A stretch of DNA of 64,000 nt, taken from positions 1,486,369 through 1,550,368 of the forward strand of contig KL647294.1 in assembly GCA_000727475.1 (NCBI GenBank). The letters are read 5' to 3'. The first letter of the stretch is position 1, and every line of letters begins with the position of its first letter. The notes beneath the pieces are model-generated. The model saw only the letters and a program-made list of their open reading frames with translations. It did not search any database and was not told the origin of the DNA. The stretch comes from Sarcocystis neurona (Eukaryota; Apicomplexa; Conoidasida; Eucoccidiorida; Sarcocystidae). The position numbers and the translations under genes were made by a program. Shown here one piece after another: positions 61,801 to 64,000 of the stretch.

Positions 61801-64000
61801 TCCCGGGCTGCCGCTGCAGCTGCGAAGGGAAGAGTTGCGACGTGGACACCAGCTGCAGCCTGCTGGTCTCGGCTGTATCTTGCTGCTGCTGCTGCTCCCC
61901 AACCTGGAGGCAACGCTCTTCTTGCTGTTGCTGCGGCGGCTCCCGCGGCGGCGACAGCTGCGGCAGAGAGGCTCTTCGGAGAACCTGCTGCTCCTTCTGG
62001 GACGTGTCCGGCGCCGGTGCCGGCTGCGGCGGCTGCTGCTGCGTGTCCTGCGGCTGTTGCTGCTGCAGACGCTGCTGCTGCTGGCCTGCTGCAGCAGCTT
62101 CTTCGTGTGCAGCAGCAAGAGCCGGAGATCCTGGTCGGAGGGATGGCGGCGTCGCCGTGCCATCGCCAGAGCGGCTCTTGGCTGCAGCTGTCCCGCTCCA
62201 TCGAGCAGCAGCAGGAGCGCCATGTTCGATAAGAAATGAGATGAACAGCAAGCTCCAGTACAAACTCCAGTACCCCGCCTCCTGCTGCTGTCTATACTCC
62301 ATATCCTCGTAGAATTGCATTTCTTCTACTAAAGCTGCCTCACTACTGTCTTCCTCCTCCTCCTCACCCGCCTCCTCTCTTTGCCCTCCTTGGTGGGATG
62401 CTGCGTCGTCTTCTCCCTGCTGCTTATTCACTTCTTCTCCCTGCTGCTGCTCATCCTCTTCCTTCTCCTTCTGCTCAAGCGCAGGCGGCGGCGGCGAGGT
62501 CGCATGCAGAGGCGCAGGCAGATTCTCAGCCCTGTTGACCGCGCTGTCCCACCACGCTGCTGCCTCCTGTTGCGGCCCCTGCCCAGTCGGATTCATTCCT
62601 GCTCTCCCTGCTGCTGCAGCGTCCTCAACTGCGGCTTCCTCTGCCTCCCACGGGGGCCGCGCAGCGGAGTCACTCGCTGCAGCAGCAGCAGCATGGGCAG
62701 CAACAACAGCAGCAGCAGGGGAAGCAGCGCCCCATGCAGCCGCCGCAGCGGACGGAGTGTGGATCCTCGATGGAGAAGCAGGCGCATCACAAACAGCAGC
62801 TACAGCGGCGGTCCTGTCTTCATCAGGTATGGGGAGAGAGGAGCGACAGCGGCGTCTGTAGCTCCCGCTGAGACACTCGCTTCTTCTTCTTCGGGTGTGG
62901 GGTCTGGCCCGCTGCTTCTGCTGCTGCCACTTTCGTCTGCAGAGACGCAGCCGGTGCTGCTGCTGTAGCAGCAGAGACGTGCTGTTGCAGCAGAAGCGCA
63001 GCGTAACCGCCAGCAGCAGTTGCTTCAGCGCATGCGTAGTGCTGCTGCGCAGCAAAGCAGACACCCCTCCGTGTCGCAGTATGAAGTAGAAAAGCTTCAG
63101 AGTTTCCCATATATTAACGTCAGAGAGAAGGGTCTTGCCTTCGTCTGCTGCTGCTCTGACGACCTCGACAAGCAGCCAGACCACCTGCAGCAGCAGCAGC
63201 TCCTCTTCCTCCTGTTGCTGCTCGCCTGCTGCTGATGCGGTACCGCTGCGTGTCGCCGGGTTGCTGCTCGGGCGGGCCGCTGCTCCGAGCAGCACGGGAA
63301 GGAGCAGCGTGTTGTGAGGCTGCTGCGCTCCCTGAGGGGCCCCGCCTGGCCCTGCTCCTCCCTCTGACGCATCAGCAGCAGCAGCCGCCGCAGCAGCAGC
63401 AGCCTGGCCCAGGAACGAGAACTGATAGAAAGAGGAAAGCAGCAGCGGAGATGCGGGGGTGGCAGCAAAACGACGAATGCCTTGCACCGCTGCAGCAGCA
63501 GTTGCAGCAGCTACAAGAGAATTCGTATCCTCTGCGAGCCGATGCAGCAGCTGGTGGCCGCATGCGAGCAGCACCTGCAGCAGCATATTATACAGGTGGC
63601 TGCTGTTGCTTCGGCTGCCGCAGGAGCTACGAGAAAACACACCCAGCAGCAGTAGCTTCTCCAGGCCACGAAGGCCTGCCGCTGCAGCTGCCCGGGCAAA
63701 GCTGCTGCTGTCACTGCGTCCACGACTGTTTCCTCCTCCTGCTGCACCCGCTGCTGCTGCTCCTCCTCCTACGCCTCCTGCTGCCTTGCCTCCAACGCCA
63801 GCGGCGGTCGCGGTCTGCTGCAGCAGAGGCACCAAATCCGCTACGACGAAAAAGAACGGAGCCACATGGTGTTCTTGCACATACAAATCTTGGTTTACGT
63901 CTGGGCCGTAGCCGTCCTTCTTCCATGGCTCTGCTGCTGCTGCTGCGGCGGCCCGGGTTGCAGGAGCAGCAACCGCTGCAATGATATCCGCAGCAAGCGG
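24445..64000 (-). CDS. Giant GBF1/GNOM-class ARF guanine-nucleotide exchange factor (Sec7 family), 12 exons, 5' partial
   Basis: Predicted exchange factor loading GTP onto ARF GTPases at Golgi/ER membranes to start coat assembly. Exons on the minus strand: 64000-58973, 57569-57396, 54836-54746, 51545-50818, 49715-46119, 44114-43765, 42342-40382, 38584-38220, 34086-32908, 30527-29542, 28414-27718, 26673-24445. All eleven introns are GT-AG and phases agree at each junction; the exons sum to 17,385 nt with no internal stop (5,794 residues visible). Order: DCB-like region (about 50-330), HUS box LYVHCDCNIEAAD (1201-1213), Sec7 (about 1665-2080), HDS-like helices, then a C-terminal block with RIQALG-YLQ and DAFLENLKNTLLVV, which resemble GBF1 positions. 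Family members are normally 1,450-1,900 residues; the excess is Ala/Gln/Ser/Glu-rich insertion. The first codon in the window is already open, so the start lies beyond 64000. Least certain: the junction of exons at 29542 and 28414. Confidence 0.85.
26947..27354 (+). CDS. Antisense frame inside ARF-GEF intron 11, possible nested exon
   Basis: Following an acceptor-like CACAGCAG, a 135-codon plus frame reads VSTVRILAAKRREPAV, then MCAQLSPEWLHEDEHPVTPA, SFRSPSLRTFLKELAEAAPT and GEHGFSRTAAAGVDSSVHS to TAA. It begins in phase 0, which matches the phase-0 donor at 24396. It could therefore be the terminal exon of the plus-strand gene at 22.7-24.4 kb. The minus frames here are Leu/Cys-rich and look like shadows. 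Confidence 0.3.
   Translation, partial: VSTVRILAAKRREPAVAPCCGVATYHALGDSSSPMCAQLSPEWLHEDEHPVTPADHQRQQAQPLRNSVECGTSAAGIALASVGYSRSGSFRSPSLRTFLKELAEAAPTPGEHGFSRTAAAGVDSSVHSTCSTTQQ
27718..28414 (-). CDS. ARF-GEF exon 11
   Basis: 697 nt ending GCAGCG before a GTAGGT donor (phase 0). Identifiable parts are SADVRYVRLRLQLLQEAVYS near the start (compare GBF1 ETRMRASTLL.KVF) and GGLQLLLPPLLQFIQLLVVQ near the end, which leads directly into exon 12. The middle is Leu- then Gln/Glu-rich. The acceptor GCGCAG at 28415-28420 gives a phase match to exon 10; an AAAG or CTGCAG acceptor 30-60 bases further on would also be in frame. Confidence 0.65.
28415..29541 (-). other. ARF-GEF intron 10 with ~86-bp tandem repeats
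   Basis: GTATAT donor, GCGCAG acceptor. GAGCGCCTGGGTGAGA recurs at 28685 and 28771 (86-base spacing), with a diverged third copy near 28857; each copy ends in GACGGTCGCG(T/C)CCCTTTT or similar. AT microsatellite fills 29085-29110 and 29280-29400. Confidence 0.7.
29542..30527 (-). CDS. ARF-GEF exon 10
   Basis: 986 nt, acceptor TGCCAG in phase 0, beginning YLQHQLLRAAAPPPP. The helix SPAVWRLLLERVLFSLLTYE corresponds to the GBF1 W....NKVLFPLLTKLLE segment. Most of the rest is Ala/Gln/Glu-rich. The 3' end is less certain: TACTT followed by GTATAT (phase 2) matches the chosen acceptor of exon 11, while GAAGAA followed by GTACGG (phase 0) is an alternative. Confidence 0.78.
30528..32907 (-). other. 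ARF-GEF intron 9
   Basis: GTGAGT donor to TGCCAG acceptor. It holds the 480-base polypurine tract, a triplicated CCTCGCAGCCACTTCCCTT block at about 31566-31615, and AT microsatellite near 31485-31505. Confidence 0.75.
31975..32455. repeat. (GA/GACA)n polypurine tract in ARF-GEF intron 9
   Basis: About 480 bases of GAGAGACAGAGAGAGACGGA-type purine repeat on the plus strand, i.e. polypyrimidine in the ARF-GEF transcript. All frames across it are open and give artefactual Arg/Glu or Ser/Leu/Val proteins. Confidence 0.95.
32908..34086 (-). CDS. ARF-GEF exon 9
   Basis: 393 codons in phase 0, acceptor AATCAG, donor GTGAGT. It begins QSRSSVVSLCGTPLMMDLLL and runs through a Gln/Ala/Glu-rich stretch with AALKLLDELLPSVLKAAAA. 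It ends EDLAIKWIKVLQTLAIACA...VRIQALG, which resembles the GBF1 block containing W....LLQGIA and RMQAL. Exon 10 then supplies YLQ, completing the match across the splice. Confidence 0.85.
36650..37030. repeat. AT minisatellite, ~80-bp imperfect units
   Basis: In intron 8 a block CATACCTGTG(A/C/G)ACCA recurs about every 75-90 bases (near 36708, 36770, 36863, 36940 and 36990), separated by ATACATATGTAC-type microsatellite. Confidence 0.7.
37485..38150. repeat. (GA/GACA)n polypurine tract in ARF-GEF intron 8
   Basis: About 660 bases of GAGACAGAGACAGGGAGACA-type repeat, lying directly downstream of the exon 8 donor in the sense of transcription. It creates spurious 230-380-codon frames on both strands. 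Intron 8 (34087-38219, 4.1 kb) is the largest intron. Confidence 0.95.
38220..38584 (-). CDS. ARF-GEF exon 8
   Basis: 365 nt; the acceptor GCGCAG supplies two bases completing a Ser codon, then LNRDELLFIERLMETTLHLL, a Gln-rich linker, and WFEGPLLQLLALVVHLHPN ending FFLQ before a GTAAGCG donor (phase 0). The apparent reading frame running on through the intron (VSES...CLSVSVS...) is translated polypyrimidine repeat, not protein. Confidence 0.82.
39720..39990. repeat. (TA)n and (ATCT)n microsatellite
   Basis: TATATATA runs at about 39726-39740 and 39766-39780, followed by ATCTATCTATATCTATATC at 39890-39985, within intron 7 (38585-40381). Confidence 0.9.
40245..40375. repeat. CTG/TTGC-type triplet array in intron 7
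   Basis: Repeats of GCTGCTGTTGCAATCGCTTCT and variants. In ARF-GEF sense they read Ala-Glu-Ala-Thr/Ile-Ala repeats, in frame with exon 7. Confidence 0.85.
40382..42342 (-). CDS. ARF-GEF exon 7
   Basis: 1,961 nt. The acceptor ATGCAG contributes one base completing a Gln codon, then TLDALQPAAALSLAVVLVLH. The exon alternates helical pieces (DEVQRFRLVADRVFAAAFLR; LLMWTLLLQHVNVLLRRYVV; SYLNSLYRLLLPAAH; DTHLRVLQMLVN) with Ala/Gln/Ser/Glu-rich spacers, as expected for an expanded HDS region. The donor is TCGA followed by GTAAGA, phase 1. Beyond the donor the frame remains open for 62 codons of Ala/Thr/Glu repeat, so intron retention would remain coding until 40194. Confidence 0.78.
42790..43540. 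repeat. AT microsatellite and ~95-bp imperfect repeats in intron 6
   Basis: Runs of ATATATATGTATAC with recurring ACTTGTAGGTGCACACATAC / ATTTGTAGATGGACATACAT blocks near 43411 and 43495, each followed by GG(T/G)TC(C/A)ACGCAT. Confidence 0.7.
43765..44114 (-). CDS. ARF-GEF exon 6
   Basis: 350 nt, acceptor GCACAG in phase 0, donor GTAAGTC in phase 2 after LDQLLV. The product begins AAEQQSTGLVSFEDLYLF, followed by Pro/Ala/Ser-rich sequence and a poly-Ser run, and ends with PFLRFKAIVNRYFRLDQLLV. Position and helices fit the region after the TESEEE-like segment of GBF1, but similarity is weaker than in exons 2-5. The strong donor and exact phase match to exon 7 are the main support. Confidence 0.7.
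44115..46118 (-). other. ARF-GEF intron 5
   Basis: GTATCT donor to GCACAG acceptor. It contains a GC-richer, non-repetitive island at 45200-45570 whose minus frames (e.g. ATRFIERVGPTSLGGRRAHG) look coding, besides AT microsatellite and the ~165-bp repeats. Confidence 0.7.
44640..45020. repeat. ~165-bp imperfect tandem repeat in intron 5
   Basis: Block (T/G)TCTC(T/G)GGTGATGGGCG-like recurs near 44653 (GGTGATGGGCGCTGCTG), 44813 (CGTGATGGGCGTTGTTT) and 44984 (CTGATGAATGGCGTTGT), each followed by a TATA(G/C)(A/C)CATA microsatellite. Confidence 0.7.
46119..49715 (-). CDS. ARF-GEF exon 5: C-terminal Sec7 and HDS1-like region
   Basis: 1,199 codons. The acceptor ATGCAG opens phase 0 with VSAPWGCVRVEHRD, then VFVLAYSVIMLNTDLHN, VKTKM and FIRNNKGIDAGQSLPGAFL, the Sec7 C-terminal half including the invariant LNTDLHN. 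After long Ala/Gln/Arg tracts come MWEEGVWDALRAVFE with following helices (HDS1-like, about residue 2750), EEGWEAIIEVLLRLLALN (about 2928) and GGWLGDLTNLLFAFGESEEEE-like sequence (about 3146), all in GBF1/GNOM order. The donor is taken as CAG followed by GTATCT; a second GT a few codons later is possible. The frame also stays open upstream of the acceptor to 50426, but that part reads as CTG-coded Leu/Cys and is treated as intron. Confidence 0.88.
50480..50590. repeat. 21-bp minisatellite in intron 4
   Basis: About five units of GCACTCGCAGCAGCGCCGGAA with drift to GCAGTCTCAGCAGCGCCAGGA. A multiple of three, so the frame stays open through the intron. Confidence 0.85.
50818..51545 (-). CDS. 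ARF-GEF exon 4: Sec7 glutamic finger plus large low-complexity insert
   Basis: The acceptor CCGTAG supplies GA to complete the split Gly codon, then reads EAQQIERVMDAFSGEYF. The Glu of EAQ is the catalytic 'glutamic finger' position known from ARNO and other Sec7 proteins. Instead of the usual dozen or so residues before the next helix there are about 225 residues rich in Gln, Glu, Ala and Ser (e.g. EELQ-type acidic runs, KKKKQEPSPEDPRF, AGDWWTDAAAAA). The exon ends ...TDHFSAFSD before a GTAAGA donor, phase 0. Confidence 0.88.
51950..53900. repeat. AT-rich microsatellite field of intron 3
   Basis: Dense ATATATGTATAC repeats with short duplications, e.g. AGGTATAGAGA(C/T)ATGGA(C/G)GCACAGCA at about 52356 and 52391. 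No frame is credible as protein. Confidence 0.8.
54460..54660. repeat. 18-bp triplet-based minisatellite just inside intron 3
   Basis: About ten units of TGACTGCTACTGCTGCTG, with one shortened unit. It lies 85-285 bases downstream of the exon 3 donor in transcription sense and is open in several frames on both strands. Confidence 0.9.
54746..54836 (-). CDS. ARF-GEF exon 3: central Sec7 helices ending at FRLPG
   Basis: 91 nt. The acceptor CTGCAG opens with codon GTG (VLLEYTALFEF), directly continuing FNKQ of exon 2 as in the family pattern FN..VL..F...FDF. The exon runs through SLVEALRTFLSSFRLP and ends on the first base of a Gly codon (donor GTATCG, phase 1). The split Gly is the residue directly before the catalytic glutamic finger. 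The reading frame stays open into the following intron through GCA-type triplets, so naive ORF calling hides this boundary. Confidence 0.9.
54837..57395 (-). other. ARF-GEF intron 2
   Basis: GTCAGT donor to CTGCAG acceptor. It holds CAG-rich sequence (54880-55390) that is open on the plus strand as Gln/Ser/Ala, then 1.9 kb of ATATAT/GTATAC microsatellite with a GAGAGAGA patch at 55870-55895. Confidence 0.75.
57396..57569 (-). CDS. ARF-GEF exon 2: N-terminal part of Sec7 domain
   Basis: 58 codons, phase 0 at both ends, acceptor TCGCAG and donor GTCAGT. It begins AFNNEPKKCVPLLQQ, matching the Sec7 start pattern FN..PKKGI.FL, and continues through AALFLREEGPRLLDPVLVGIYL to ANHPFNKQ, the equivalent of the family's TAIGDYLG..EEFN segment. 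The usual second Gly of IGDFLG is replaced (VGIYLS). The exon contains no triplet repeat. Confidence 0.9.
57570..58972 (-). other. ARF-GEF intron 1, with repeats and one open island
   Basis: GTAAGG donor to TCGCAG acceptor. The block TAGGGT(G/A)GCAGGTCCATA recurs at 58568 and 58624 (56-base spacing), with diverged relatives at about 58770 and 58865. A non-repetitive island at 58147-58290 is discussed as a finding. Confidence 0.75.
58973..64000 (-). CDS. ARF-GEF exon 1 of those visible (5' partial): DCB and HUS regions
   Basis: 1,676 codons are open from the window edge to a GTAAGG donor after codon GCT (phase 0). There is no ATG, GTG or TTG in this frame before 63886 and the frame is already open at 64000, so the exon or gene continues outside. 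Residues about 50-330 resemble a DCB domain (ADLVPLLQQ, LEKLLLLGVFS, VNIWETLKLFYFILRHGG, THALKQLLLAV), broken by poly-Ala and Gly runs. The HUS box LYVHCDCNIEAADACAQLL starts at base 60400. A later helix, NQLALKVLLNVVLGAARRAE, fits the stretch before Sec7. The exon ends with RKNRKRKLQAAVA, which joins in phase to the Sec7 start. Large Glu/Gln/Ser/Ala inserts separate the conserved pieces. Confidence 0.85.

Noticed and set aside
59046..63984. Numerous plus-strand frames of 100-300 codons
   Set aside because: Antisense of ARF-GEF exon 1; they read CTG/TGC triplets as Leu/Cys.

Overview
This window looks like nuclear DNA of a coccidian apicomplexan, most likely an Eimeria species. The first ~24 kb is ordinary-composition sequence with short exons and few simple repeats. 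The last ~40 kb is saturated with CAG/CTG triplets, which translate to poly-Ala/Gln/Ser runs, and with AT-rich ATGTATAC-type microsatellites. That matches the alternation of repeat-poor (P) and repeat-rich (R) segments known from Eimeria chromosomes. Introns, GT-AG splice sites and the absence of operon structure rule out a bacterium. The species call is an inference; no organellar or species marker is present.

Right part (about 24.4-64 kb, minus strand): the main result is that the R segment reads as ONE giant gene. Twelve exons (64000 down to 24445) can be joined by GT-AG introns with matching phase at every junction. They give 17,385 coding bases, i.e. 5,794 residues plus a stop, with the 5' end beyond the window. 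In order the product has DCB-like and HUS regions, a catalytic Sec7 domain, HDS-like helical regions and a disordered tail. This is the layout of GBF1/GNOM-class ARF guanine-nucleotide exchange factors, which normally have about 1,450-1,900 residues. The catalytic Sec7 core is spread over four exons, and an insert of about 225 residues lies between the helix that follows the glutamic finger and the LNTDLHN motif. About 22 kb of the gene is intron, holding triplet arrays, polypurine (GA)n tracts, AT microsatellites and minisatellites.

Left part (1-24.4 kb): a four-exon plus-strand gene (11427-17547) encodes a KH-domain RNA-binding protein of about 886 residues, with phases matching at all junctions. 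Several other stretches look like exons of unidentified plus-strand genes (7.6-9.1 kb, 9.85-10.46 kb, 17.56-18.94 kb, 20.6-21.2 kb, 22.75-24.4 kb). Weaker candidates lie on the minus strand (1.36-2.69 kb, 21.4-21.6 kb). A 127-bp tandem duplication at 20255-20508 carries a hairpin whose stem is preserved by paired substitutions. The plus-strand gene at the P/R boundary may run into, or be nested antisense within, the giant ARF-GEF gene.

All exon boundaries were deduced by eye from reading frame, splice consensus and family resemblance; transcripts would be needed to confirm them.
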